DNA from: Combretum micranthum
Lineage: Eukaryota; Streptophyta; Magnoliopsida; Myrtales; Combretaceae
Direction of reading: 5' to 3'
Length of the DNA: 64,000 bases
NCBI GenBank assembly: GCA_024138025.1
Contig: JAMXBD010003401.1
Location: forward strand, 58,151-122,150
The translations under genes were made by a program, and so were the position numbers. Below the pieces are notes generated by a model. The model did no database searches and had not been told where the DNA came from. It worked only from the letters and a program-made list of their open reading frames with translations. This document shows, piece by piece, positions 47,470 to 60,000 of the stretch (the stretch's first letter is position 1; each line of letters starts with the position of its first letter).

Positions 47470-48640
47470 CTAAAAGTATCATTATAACTTTTTTAGATAT
47501 AATGGAACAAATAAAAAATTACTTAAACCTACTTTAAGTATATACATATATATTAAACATGTTATTAATATTTGTTAAACATGTAACATAATATATATGT
47601 TACATAAATATTCTATATTGTATGACATACACAACATATTGATTAGGTATAACAAATGAATTGCATATATACATATCTATAAGCATATAATTTATTTATA
47701 TGTTATATAATCTATATAATACATAGATTATGTATTTATACTCTTTAGACATTTATTATATGTGTTATATGATTTATATAACACATAGATTATACTTATA
47801 TACATATCAATATATTATATATTAACATAAACATGTACAATATGTTATATATGATCTATATATTATATTACGAACACACACATTAACAAATTCAACTTAT
47901 GTAACAAATGAGTTTTAACATGTAATATTATATTTATAACTTGTAGATTTTATATATATGTATAGATGTGTTATATACATACATATTATGTTATACATGA
48001 TGCGTATTTTATAACTCTCTTAGTATATTTATTTCATGTAATAAATGAGTTATGGTACACATATATACATATATAACATATAAATTATATATTTATAACC
48101 TATAGATCTTATATATATACACACATACATTATAAATGTTTGTTGTACATATATGTTATGCTGCATGTATATTATGTTATGTATATGTTATATGTAATTC
48201 ATCTTTATATGTACTCTTAAGTTATAAATATGTATTATATACAATCTACCCACTTCAAAGATGTTCAATATGCTATCTTTATAACTAACATTTTTATAAT
48301 ATGTAAATGTTATATCTATACATATAATTGTTATAGATATTTGGTTTACATATTATATGTTATATATATTAAGTATATATATTTATATATGCTATATATA
48401 TAGCAAATAAATCAATTATATATTGATGTTTAAATTATATATATTTTATTTGTCAAATAAGATTTATATTTTATATATGCTATATGTATGTTCTATGCGT
48501 AATTTATAATATGTTATACTTATATATATAATTTATTTCTTATATGAATATTTCTGTCATTTTCTATTTTAGTTAATAATGATATTATTATACTTTAACA
48601 AAATAAGCATACAAAACATACCAATATATTTTAACGAGTT
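47470..48640. repeat. Extremely AT-rich, TA-dinucleotide-like region
   Basis: About 1.2 kb built from permutations of TATATA, ATGTTATAT, ACATATATA and TAACATATA with scarce G or C. Many short inverted motifs such as ATATGTTATA / TATAACATAT recur without a fixed period. No frame longer than a few tens of codons. Confidence 0.8.
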
Positions 48641-49364
48641 CATGGTTTCGGTACCAAGCCCAAACGTAGATACGTTTAAATTTGTATGGTTTCCAGGTTT
48701 GACCTGTTTATTGTTCATGTTGATTGTCACTTAGTCAAACCTTTTTATAATTGTGTCATGTTATTTTTGGGTTCTCAAGTCATGTCTTTAATTGCTAGCT
48801 CTATTTATAATCAATTCATCAATTAGCATTTTAGTTCAAATTGAATATCTCATGAACCAATTAGTTCAACAAAACATTTCATATCTGTAAACACTATGTC
48901 ATCAATTTCAACCTAGCCCCACTCATTTTTGCCAACGTCTCTAGCCTATACATCACTTTCACTAGGGTGCCTAGTTCTAAAATGCTCTCTCTATCAGGAA
49001 TAGCCATTCTTTAAACAGGGTTGTTAATCCCTTCCTCCAAGTGCTATATATCTCATCAAGCTCTCTAGTAATGTCACTCGGTGCCAGATACTCTAGCAAT
49101 AATCTTAATCCCCTTCTATACTCTGTTAAGCTTTCCAACTTTAGCATGCAAAGGTTTCCCATTTCACCAGGCATGTGTCCTGATCAATCTATAACAAAAT
49201 AAAAGTGCATGATTAATCATAACCATACAAATTTATTTTATTCACTTAATTTTAGCCATTTTAACTATGCTATATAATTTTAATACTCTAAACTAATTCT
49301 ATTATCATTCTATTCTATCCTTGGTGTTCTTACATATATCCATGTTTCTTATTCTTGCAACTGA
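48641..49364 (-). mobile_element. 5' leader and possible pre-gag frame of a second minus-strand LTR element
   Basis: Lies directly behind a PBS (49365-49376) in minus-strand sense, so it should be the leader and start of an element's interior. A 65-codon minus frame (49174-48977) contains GLRLLLEYLAPSDITRELDE and STWRKGLTTLFKEW. It is in the same position as the pre-gag frame of the element at 1-5101 but too diverged to prove homology by eye. No gag or pol text was found further left before the AT-rich region. Confidence 0.5.
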
Positions 49365-49376
49365 GCTTTGATACTA
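49365..49376 (-). promoter_or_regulatory. Second primer-binding site (initiator tRNA-Met type)
   Basis: Reads TAGTATCAAAGC on the minus strand, two mismatches from TGGTATCAGAGC. It is 5 nt from an LTR end that begins TGTATCACGCC (49382). Confidence 0.7.
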
Positions 49377-49381
49377 ACTTT

Positions 49382-51655
49382 TGTATCACGCCGAAAAGGG
49401 TATCCTAATTGTACTATACTATAAGTAAGATAGAATAACGTATAATACAACTAGTTACTTTAAGGAAGGTGACCTATAAAATAGGGTCTTTTGGTTACTT
49501 GATAAGAAATGATGTATATACATAAGTCACACATTAACAGAGAAATAAAACTACATTTATAAGTCTAGCTAGTAGATATTACAAACTAGTTCTGTAACTT
49601 AAAGTCTTAAGAACATAATTTAAAGATATAAAAATTACAACAACAACTACTCCAAGATCTTCTGCCCAAACCCATTTCCTTTTAGTTTTAGATCCTTATC
49701 GATGCAAATGAGGGAGTTCTTTTTTACTTTAAGCCTCCTTTAAAAGTGATGTTGATTGATTCTTTGGAATTTGATTTTCCTTTTATGCTTAAGAAAATGC
49801 TTACGGAAACACAAGGGGTTATTGTCTTTATTTGTTTGTTTGTCCATTATGAATATTAATTAGAAAGATTCATTTTGATTGGCTGTAGATTTGGATATTT
49901 ATTGATGTTGACATATGGGGCATGGTTCATGGCATTTATAGTTCATTAGGGTTTGTTTGTTTTTTGGTTCGTTCATTAGAAATATTAAGTGATAAAATAT
50001 TGAGGATATTTGTAGGATATTATAAATGTAATTGATGTAGGAGTAGGTAGGTGGGTGGGTAGGTATGTGTGTGTGAGGGGAAGGTGGGGATGGGGGTTAT
50101 AAAGAAAAGTCTGATAAATAAGATTCATAGCAAGACTTAGAGTCTTCGGGGTAATTTTGTCTTATTCTGAAGGATTTGCATTAAATGCCTAGATATTGAT
50201 GTGATGATGGGAAGATTATGGAAGATTCATGTAGATAGGATGAGATATGAATATCACAAGTGGGCTTATGGTTTTCAGTTTTCATTCATGAGAAGAAGGG
50301 AATTTGTAGCCTATATGATGACACATGCTATCTTAGGTGGAGAGATCCCATTAGTGATAAGTAAGATATGCAATGATTACAAGTAATGACTAAGTTTTTT
50401 GTTCCTTACCTCCTAGTGGATTCATGGTTAAAACAAGAAAGAAAGAGGGTGAGTTCAAGTCTTATTTAGGTCATTATCAAACATTAATGAGGGGTTTTAG
50501 GTGTTTTCCTCTCATTAGCTAAAGAGTCATTTTCATTAATCATTACCTTTAGAGATTTTAGAATCTCATTGGACCACCCTTAGGCAAATGGCACCTCCTC
50601 TTTCCTCAAGAGATGAGGGATGGGTCAATGCTCCTTCTTAAAGAATTTATCACATTTTAATTTAATTTGATAAGCTTATTACTCCTAAAAGACCATTATA
50701 TGAGCTAAATCGTAATCTATCTAATCATATGTGTAAATTTATACCAATTAGTTTAAGAAAATATCCTCAAGAACTCATCTAAGGCCGCTATAAAATCTTA
50801 GATTATCTTTGAGTTGAAATATAGAGTTTAAAGTTTATGCGATTGAGTATTTTTAGGATTTTACCTTATGCGGTTATGGTTTCCAGTCCTAAAAGATCAT
50901 ATTAGGCTTTTGTCATCACTAGACTTGGAATTTTCTAATTCACATACTAGTGTAATTCAAATTTTTATTTGAAGTCTAGATTTATAAATTTGGATATGTT
51001 TTTAGTCCTATCGCGTATTTAGTCATCCTAGCGATTCATCTTTAAACTATCATTATATAACTAATAGGTCCTATAAATGAATCGCCTTCCATTGCACTTG
51101 GAATCTAAGACCAATTATGATTAATAGTTGAGTTATTGTCTCGAGACACAAAATCTTATCTTTGGTATCTTTTACTACTAGAAAATTTTCTATTCGTGTT
51201 TGTAAGGTATTATTGAGCTCATTACTATTCATAGTTCAATACAAGGTTTTTGATTACTTATAAATTCTTTTTCTATTGTGAATTTTGCTACTACTATTAC
51301 TCCTATATTATGGTGAAATTCTCGGGGATTATAACTATAGATGGTCCTCTTAAGTACCTACACCCATACCAATGACTACATGATCAACTCTAGAATATCT
51401 TCAAATATCATGCTAGCATCAACATGACCACGTAGAGGGTGGCGTACTCAACTGTGTAATTGAACTTTAGCATCACGCGCCTACATTGTTGATGGTGTTG
51501 AATCCTTGAATGAATGTGATTTAAATGTGGATGCGTCTAGTCGCACACTATATCTTTGTTTTGTTATCATGCACCCATGCCTTTGAATGCATCATAAGTT
51601 ATGATTAAAACTTTCTTTACTTGTCCTAAGGCATGACCGTGTCTTACCACTTGTC
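49382..51655 (-). mobile_element. 5' LTR of the second element, diverged body
   Basis: The first 30 bases or so (TGTATCACGCC...AAAGGGTATCCTAA) match the main family's U5 end, but the following sequence does not. It is either a different family or a very old copy. The LTR may continue beyond solo LTR H (51661-55198) into 55204-57047. Short open frames inside, such as 50201-50386, have no support. Confidence 0.5.
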
Positions 51656-51660
51656 TCTAT

Positions 51661-54600
51661 TGTAAACCCCTAAATTTTTGGAATCGATTTAGCCTAAAAC
51701 CCTAATTTTGAAGTCAACCAAAACTCTAAAGTCAACAAAACCCTAGTTAGATGTAATAGCTTAAGTCCGGCAATCCCGAATGAGCAATTCAGTGAAAATA
51801 AGTAGGAGATTAGAATATAGAAAGTGCGTAATTATCCAAGGAAGCCTAAAAAGATTAGATTAATAAAACCGCAAATCGTCTTGAACCCGATCGGACACAG
51901 TTCTTGAAAAACATGTCTCGGGGCTCGGAATAGTAAAAATATTCCGAATATATCGTTAGACTCGTAAAAATATAAGGATTTCAAAAAATCAGTTTTATAA
52001 TTTTTCGGCAAGTAAAAATAACAGATATCGCAATTATATGCGTATATTCTTACTATCAGTACTTAAATTGTCATGTCTACCTTACATTACACTATTCATT
52101 ACTATTCTATACTATTCTTTTATCTCTACTTTTTCTTACACCTACTCTGACACACACCATAACCTATAACCTTTACTTTTTTTACCTTTCTCATAACTTT
52201 ATTTCACATCTACCTTACTTATTACTTCTTTTAATCCACAAAAATACAAAATAAAATCTCTCTCTCTCTCTCTCGCTCGCCCCCGCCCCCGCCCTTCTCT
52301 CTATTCTACATGGCCGGCGCCCCCCTCTCATGCATCTCTCTCAATTTGTTTCAATTTTCTTTTATTTTAATCACTCAAAAATCACTCCACATTTTCCTAT
52401 AAATACCCCCCTCCTCTTTCACTTCTTTCACACAATTACTACTCACAAAATTTCTATAAAAACTCTCTCAAATTCTCCTCTCAAAACTCTCTCTAAATAT
52501 CCTCTGAAAACTCTCTTAAAATAATTCCAAAACCACTTTCTACCTACAACGAAACCCATAACCACAGAACATTACCAAAACCTTCTTTAAGTAAACTTTC
52601 TTATTATTTTTCTTCTCCTCATGTCATGTAACTTTACATGACCATGGTGTGAGTTTCCAAAGCCTAAGTGTTATGGAAGCTACACTATGTTCATGTATTG
52701 TTCTTGTTCATGAATGTCCATTTAGGTTTATATTGTTTTATTTTGTTCATGTTATTGTTATTATATCTAAGTATTATTATGTATCTATATATATACATAT
52801 TCTTTAGAGCATATAAGTTCACCTGCAATTTATTTAATTTCATGCAAAGCAATTTATTTATTTTCTTCATTGCAATTTATTTATTTCTTACTATTTTAAG
52901 ACTAATCTCTAGTCTTAGACTTGTCCTCATCAAGTCAAAACAAATTTTTCTTTCTTTTATTTTATTTTCTTTTAGGACTAGTCTACTTCTTAGTCCCGGG
53001 AGCCTTGAAGAAGCTAAGACTCCCAATACTTGACTTTATTATTTATATTAATTTTTTGCTATTATTTCTCATAAAGCATGTTCATTAAGATTGTTGTCCA
53101 AATTTTTCAAGTTCTAAAAATAATTGATAAAAGGAGTTTGATCACTTAGGAATAAGTTTATATGAAATATAAAATCTATGGTTTAACAAAAATAAAGTCA
53201 TTCCTTTCCAAGTTATTAGAAGAACTTACTATAATTTTAGAAAACTATTTTTGTTATGAAAAGCTTTTTCATTTGTTATTCCACTTTGTTTTTCAAAAAG
53301 AAAATGATATTTGATATAAAAATGATTTCTATGAAAACATAACATAAAGGAAACCTTATGAGAAAGGAATGAGAATTTTCAAATTAAGATATTTTCAAAC
53401 AAATAGTCAAAGAAACATGGTGTAGAAATAAATAGGAAAGGTGGCACTAATAAAAAAAAATTAGAAAAGAAGAAAATTACAATTCGAAAAGTCATCTAAG
53501 AAAAATAATAAGTCAAACATAAAGAAATTCTTTTGAAAATAAAAATCGAAGTATTAATTTTAAAAGATTTATAAAATGAATTTCTTGTAAACTATAGATT
53601 TCTAAACTCCTAATTGACATTATTTTACTCAAGAAGCATGATCGGACAACAAACACTTGAGCATGGATAAATATGAGCTATGTAACTATAAAAAAGAGAA
53701 ATTTTCAACTATATAGATAACTAAGTATTTATCAAATAAATTTTGAATGATTTAAAGTTTGAAACAAAATTGTTTTTAAGTTAGAAAATTCGTGGTGAAT
53801 CTGATTACCACTGTTTCGAGGCCTAAATGGTTTTGTTTGACAAAAATAGTTTTAGAAATGGATAGATCTTTACGAGTAGGTAGAAATCTGTATATTATAT
53901 GCGCAATTCCGAGTTAAAATGACCAAGTTATGGCCATTTTAAATTGGAACTCTCCTTTATACGAACTTTGATGTTCTCATGACATTGTTTTATCAAATTT
54001 CAAGAATACGAACAAGAAATACTCATTTTGGATATTTTATTTGGCTAGGTGATTCCGAGGAAGAGTACCTTTACCTCGATGACTACTTTGATTAAGTGGA
54101 GTGTGTGAACGACTCATCCGCTAGAGAAATCATCGCCATGGCATCGTGAGTTTTTTTTCCTTAAATTGCTTTACTTATTTGTGCTTGTAATTTAGTTGCA
54201 TTAGAATTAAGAAAAGACAAATGGATATGTTTGCAAAGATAATTCTTTGAAAGAATCCTAAGAATATCGAGGCCGGAATTGATTTAATGTTTGTTTTAAT
54301 ACAACACTTGATTTGTATGAAATTCTTTGATCACCTTAAATCTGATAATAATAATGTTATGATATCATAAATAAATGGGTTTATGTATACCATGAAGTGA
54401 GTCATATTGCGTTAGGTTATTATCCTTGGGTGAGAAGGATTGTAGCTCAGGTCGAAAGCAACACTTGGCGGAGTAACCAGAAGCGATTGCTTGGCGACAT
54501 TAAGGAAATACTTGGCGGAAGATCCGAAAGCAAGGCTCAATTCAAGTAGACTTCATATGCTTTGTGATATTAGTCGAAAGCATAAATCTTTTTAAACCAA

Positions 54601-55198
54601 AACTACTTGTATTGAGGTTATACGTATCACTAAACCCCGAATCGAGGACGCAAATCCATTCAACATATAGTTCTCAGAAAACTATATGCTTTGTTTGCCC
54701 ACGTGTATGTTGCATTCCATTTGTTTGATTAAACAACTTGTTTGAAATTTTGTTACAATAAGTTATTTATGGAAATGGTTCTCACTAAGCCTATTAGCTT
54801 ATATTCTTATAGATATTTTTCGCAGTTTCCTTATTTGTGGTTAAGGCCACGAGGACCTTCCAGCCAGGTACTTTCCTTTTGGGTTAAGGAATTTCCTAAG
54901 ATGAAGTTTAGTAGATAGGATGTAGAAATACTCTTGTAATAGATTTGTGAATAAAGGAAATGTCCCTAAGCTTTGTAAGATCACTATTATGAATCAATGA
55001 ATGTTATGAATCCTCTTTTCTTAATCTGATATTATATCTTCTTAAGCTTCATAATTCTATGTATGGTCCTCTAAAATTGTGAGAGCATGCCTTATACTTA
55101 ATATCAAAACTTTTGAGAATGGCTAAGGTTGTCATACTTAAGCTTTAATATTGAGTATCGCGGACTGTTACGTTTAGGATACCCCTTGAGGCATAACA
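51661..55198 (+). mobile_element. Solo LTR H (3538 bp)
   Basis: Starts TGTAAACCCC and ends with a decayed GAGGCATAACA (family GGGGCGTGACA). Flanks TCTAT (51656-51660) and TCTGT (55199-55203) are a 5-bp duplication with one mismatch. Contains a CT tract (52256-52276), CCCCCG repeats, the ATGGCCGGCGCC motif, a TATA box, the conserved block (about 53845-53950) and the final AAGGTTGTCATACTTAAGC segment. The frames at 52330-52524 and 52668-53033 lie in the leader and are not genes. Confidence 0.92.
52398..52405 (+). promoter_or_regulatory. LTR TATA box (H)
   Basis: TATAAATA followed by CCCCC, 737 bp from the U3 start. The CT tract, C-rich segment and GGCGCC motif lie within 150 bp upstream. Confidence 0.65.
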
Positions 55199-55203
55199 TC
55201 TGT

Positions 55204-57047
55204 GACATCAAATGCCCATTAGAGTTCCATAATACTTAACATAGCAATGATTAACTAAAATGTAAGCCTATGACAGTGATCAATGACACCTAATATAATT
55301 TCCACTTCCTGCTAAACAAGCTCCCATGATCTATCCAATAGCACTGTCTCATCATTTATGGCATTGCAATCAACTAACCAAACCAATAACACAAAAGCCC
55401 TCAATCATATACACAAGCACTATTCTACATATTACTCATCCAATTTTGCAGATCTAATTGACACCCAATCCACATCACCATAAACTCTTAGAACTCATAC
55501 AAACATCTTATTTATTATTAAAATCAAAATTTCCAACATTTGACATAACCAAAACTCAAGTTTACACACCATTTTGCCCAATATCTAGCAAACCCACTTT
55601 AATAACACAACATTATAAACTATTTTAGTATTTTACCTCACTTGAATGCGCAACACTATTTACTTGTTTTAGTAGTTCTAGGCTTCTAGCAAAAGGAGAC
55701 TTTTAAATCACTCAAATACTTGGATTTTAGCTACTGAAAACATATATACATGCACTCATGTCAATTTTTATGTTCAAAATATTATAAAACTCATAATATG
55801 ATACTCTAAAATATCACCCATACATTGTTACGAATTTTAAAGTTCTTGAGCAATTTCTTCCTCTTCTAATGTTTCTTAATTCTCATAATTTTCTTGTAGT
55901 ATACATGGTTTAGCAGCTAGTTAAGGCTAGTCTTAAGTAAGGTTGTCAAACTTGTGATTTTATATAGAATAGCCAAATGGTCTGTAGAATTAAAATGTAG
56001 TTGAAACGTAGAAACATAAGTTTCTACAACCTATACAAAATAACTTTGAAAAACTATAGATATAGTTACATAAATCATAAAAAACTTGAAATACTTAATG
56101 GAGGTTAAAAAAATAAAGAATTTAAGTTCTCTTTTTCATAATAAATCTTAATTCATAATAAGATACATAAAAAAAAAAAAAAGAGCAAGTAGAGTCAAAA
56201 TTAATTTCTTTTTATCATTCTATTTGAAAGAAGTTATGAGTTGATGGAAAATCAAACTTTTCAACTTATGCAACATTCTTCATTACATAAATGAAATAAA
56301 TTAATTTTACAGTTATAACTTGATTTGAATGAATTCTATAAATATAAAATAGGAAAGTTGGGGGGAGGACAGGAAAGAGATCAAGAGAGTGTGGAAACAA
56401 AAATTAAAATATGGTAAGAAAGTTGCATCAACGTATTAGTTGGGTTGTATTTTTTATATTTTAGTCTATTTAACTAAAATATGTAAAATTGATTAAATTA
56501 GTTAAAAGTGTAAGATTCTACAGAGTTCACATGTAAACTCAATTGAAATCATAAGATTTTATAAAAGAAAAAAAAAAGATTCTACAAATGAGACAACTAG
56601 AAAGAACCTCCTAAAATCTTAAACTTGTGGATTTGTATTAGTAAAATTGTAATTTTAACAACTATGATCTTAAGTTTTTCCACATGATTAGCACCAAAAA
56701 TTCTCAAAGTTTAGGTTTTTAGAGGCCCATACCTTAAGGCTGTAGAGTGGATTCTAAAGAAATGAGGGAAGAAAGAAAATGAAGAGAGAGAAAAGAGATA
56801 GGTGGCTATTAAGGATTTTTGGAGGTAGGGTTATGCATTTTCATCTCATTATGGCACATGATATAATTCTAAGCGTCCAATCTTTGCATGCATAAAAACT
56901 TTGACTAGTTTTTAACTAGTGTAGGGTTTCTAATTAACCATACCAACTAATTATCATTTAAATAGTTCAAATAGGTTTACTTTATTTATTTTAACTAAAT
57001 TTGAATTTTAATTCGTCTAAGTTTCTGGTTAAGGGCAAAATTGTAAT
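55204..57047. other. Older repeat-like DNA between solo LTRs H and I
   Basis: No reading frame. A purine-rich leader-like segment (about 56755-56810, GAAGAGAGAGAAAAGAGATA) and the text GGGCAAAATTGTAAT, split by I and continued as TTCACAAAATAAG after 61032, suggest the minus-strand U3 of another Ty3/gypsy LTR, possibly that of the element at 49382. Assignment is tentative. Confidence 0.35.
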
Positions 57048-60000
57048 TGTTATGCTCTAAAGGGTACCCCAAATGCAACAGTTTGTCACACTCAATATTG
57101 AGGCTTAAGTATGACAACCTTAGTCATCCCGAAAGTCTCGATATCGAGTGTAAGGCATACATTCACGATCATAGTGGACGAAACTTTGGATCATACCATT
57201 TAAGTAGTTATATACAATAGCAATTAAGAAAATAAATCATAACAATATAATCAAGGATCATAAGACTATTAAGGAGTCTTTACAACATTAAGGGGCATTT
57301 CCCGATTAAAGATAACTAAGTCTAATAAAGAGTCTATCATAAAACAGTTTACATTTTAAACTTTTCTTGGAATCCTTATCTATTTCTAGCTTGCATGTCT
57401 ATTCATAAGATCTTAGCTTGAAGGCATTACTAGGGTAAAATAACCTCTTGGTTCCAACCAAAGGTACGAGAGCCGCAAAAGATATCTAAGAGGTATAAGC
57501 TACTAGCTTAGTGAGATTTATTTCCACGATTATACACTCAGCATTCCATAATCAAAACAAGTTTATTTAAGCAATCATATGAGATGCACAAGCACGTGGG
57601 CAAACAATACATATGATTTTTCGAGAATTATATGTTGAATAGATTTACTCCTTCATTGGGGGTTAAGTGTTCCAAATCGTATAGACCGCTATCATATAAT
57701 GCAATTCCATGATAGTTCTTGTTTTAACAACTTTCTTGCAAAAAAAAAAGTAATATAATCCAACTTATTTGTAGTTTATTTCCGAGCCACTATATAGCTG
57801 CTAGGTATGTTTTATTTAGATGTTTTCTCATCGCTAGCTGATTCAGATGATGCCTCGTCGCTTTATAGAATTTACGGACTCTATGAATCTCCTTACTAAG
57901 ACTTTCTCCCACCAAAGGTATAGTAATAAATGCAATGAACTCACCCGATGACATGCATGAATAAATTTAATTAAGTACTCATGACATAATTAAATATTTT
58001 ATGGGTGATCATAGAATTTGCAGACAATCATTTTGACACTAGATCAACATTCATTATAAACAATTCCTACCTCGATATACTTAATTGTAATTTCAACCAA
58101 ATGTGTAAAGTACATGCATTTTCCATTTTATCTTTTCCTTAATTCTAATGCCACTATTTTACAAATAAAATTATAAGTGCAAAAATGTAAGAAATAAACT
58201 CACTCAGCTATTTATACTGATACTTCTAGTCAAGGAAATCCTCGAAACACGAGAACTTGGTCTCCTCTTCACCTAAACAAGAGAAATACCCAAAATGAGT
58301 ATTTCTTGGAAGTTCTACTTAAATTTGTAATTCTATTTTATTAGATTCGTCAAAACTTGTATAGAGGGAAATCCCAACTTAAAATGATCATAACTTGCTC
58401 ATTTTAACTCGAAATTTCGCATATTATATACCGATTTCTACCTACTAAAAAAGGTTTATTCATTTCGAAGGTTATTTTCTACATAAAAGGTCATTTGGCT
58501 TCCTAAAAGTTACGTCATAGAACCAAAACGAAAATCCTAGCTTTTGAAAAATAATTTTTCAAACTCATCATTAGTCAAAAATCCTTTGGCAAAATATAGA
58601 TATGTATATCGTTGAAAAATCATTTGAGTATTTATATAAACTCATATTATATGCAAGATTCTAATGGTGTTGTCTTAACGATTATTTTTCATAAAACAAT
58701 TCATCTTAAATGTGTTGAAACTTAAATTTAGCGAATCCCTTTCTAAGTATTTTGGAGAAACTTTATAATTTCTTTGGTTGTTATAATCAAATATTTTTCC
58801 TATTTTGTTTTCTAATTTCTTTTTCAAAAAAAATTAAATTTTTCCCTTGACTTTGGTCTTTTGCAACCTTTGCTTTTTGTGGCAAAAATTAAGCTTCCAA
58901 ATTTTTTTATTAGATTGTTGATAACCTATGGTGACTTTGACTTGTATATATTTCCTTTTAAAGAAAAATTATTTTGTTAAACAAGTCTTCTTGTCCTTAT
59001 ATTTTCATCTTCTAACTTCATCAAAAATAAATTTTATTCCCTAAACTTGGTTCTTTAAGTCTTTTATCAATTTTACTTGGAAAGAAATTATTCTTTTTGA
59101 GTTGTTAATAAAATTTATTGTTTTTGAAATCATTATACTTATAATCTTTTTTTTCTTTTGAGAATGAGTTTATCATTCAGATACTTGGAAATCCCTTATT
59201 TTGCTATGTGGGTTCATAAATTAAAGGGTTGATTTTATCTTAACTTTGAAAACTAGCCTTGTTCTTAATTGTTATTATGGGGTTAGTATAAATCCTACAA
59301 GTAAGCTTTTACGAAAAATTCGTTTGTCAAGGAAATATTTATGCTAAGTTTTGATAAATTTTATTTAGCTTACTATAAAAGAAAATGTTTATTTTGTTGG
59401 TCAAAATTTCTTTTATGAAATCATCTTTATTGTTACTTAAGAAAAAAATCTTGGTAAGTTTGAAAAGAAGTTGTTGAAAAAATTTTCCTATAGGTTTGCT
59501 AACAAAATCTTGATCTAGACATAGAGTTACATATTAAAATAGTGTAGTTTCATTTTCCTTTATTAAGGAAAAGTTTACTTTAAATTTTGTGTTGAGACAA
59601 GATCATTATGATAATGCATGTATATGAGCATGTAATATGAAAAATGATGAAAATATATAGGAAGCAAAATCAAAATAAGTAAGATAATAATATCAAGTAT
59701 TGGGAACCTTAGCTTCATCAAGGTAACCTGGTTAAGCATTGGGAGCCTTAACTTCATCAAGGCATCCTTGGACTAAGTCCCAAAAAGAAAAAGAAAAGGT
59801 AATAATAAGAGCAATAATAGTAATAGAAGCAAGTTAGTAAAAGTTAGTGAGCATTTAAGCTTTAAAAAATATATAGATACACACATAGATAATAATATAT
59901 ATATATATATAGTTAGGTTAGAAGCATAAGAACAATAAGGTAATAACAATAATGACATTAATAACAACATATATAAAAGCATAATAACAATATAATAATA

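Noticed and set aside
52668..53033. 121-codon plus-strand hydrophobic open frame
   Set aside because: Lies in the leader of solo LTR H. Hydrophobicity comes from T-rich DNA, and no equivalent frame survives in G or A.
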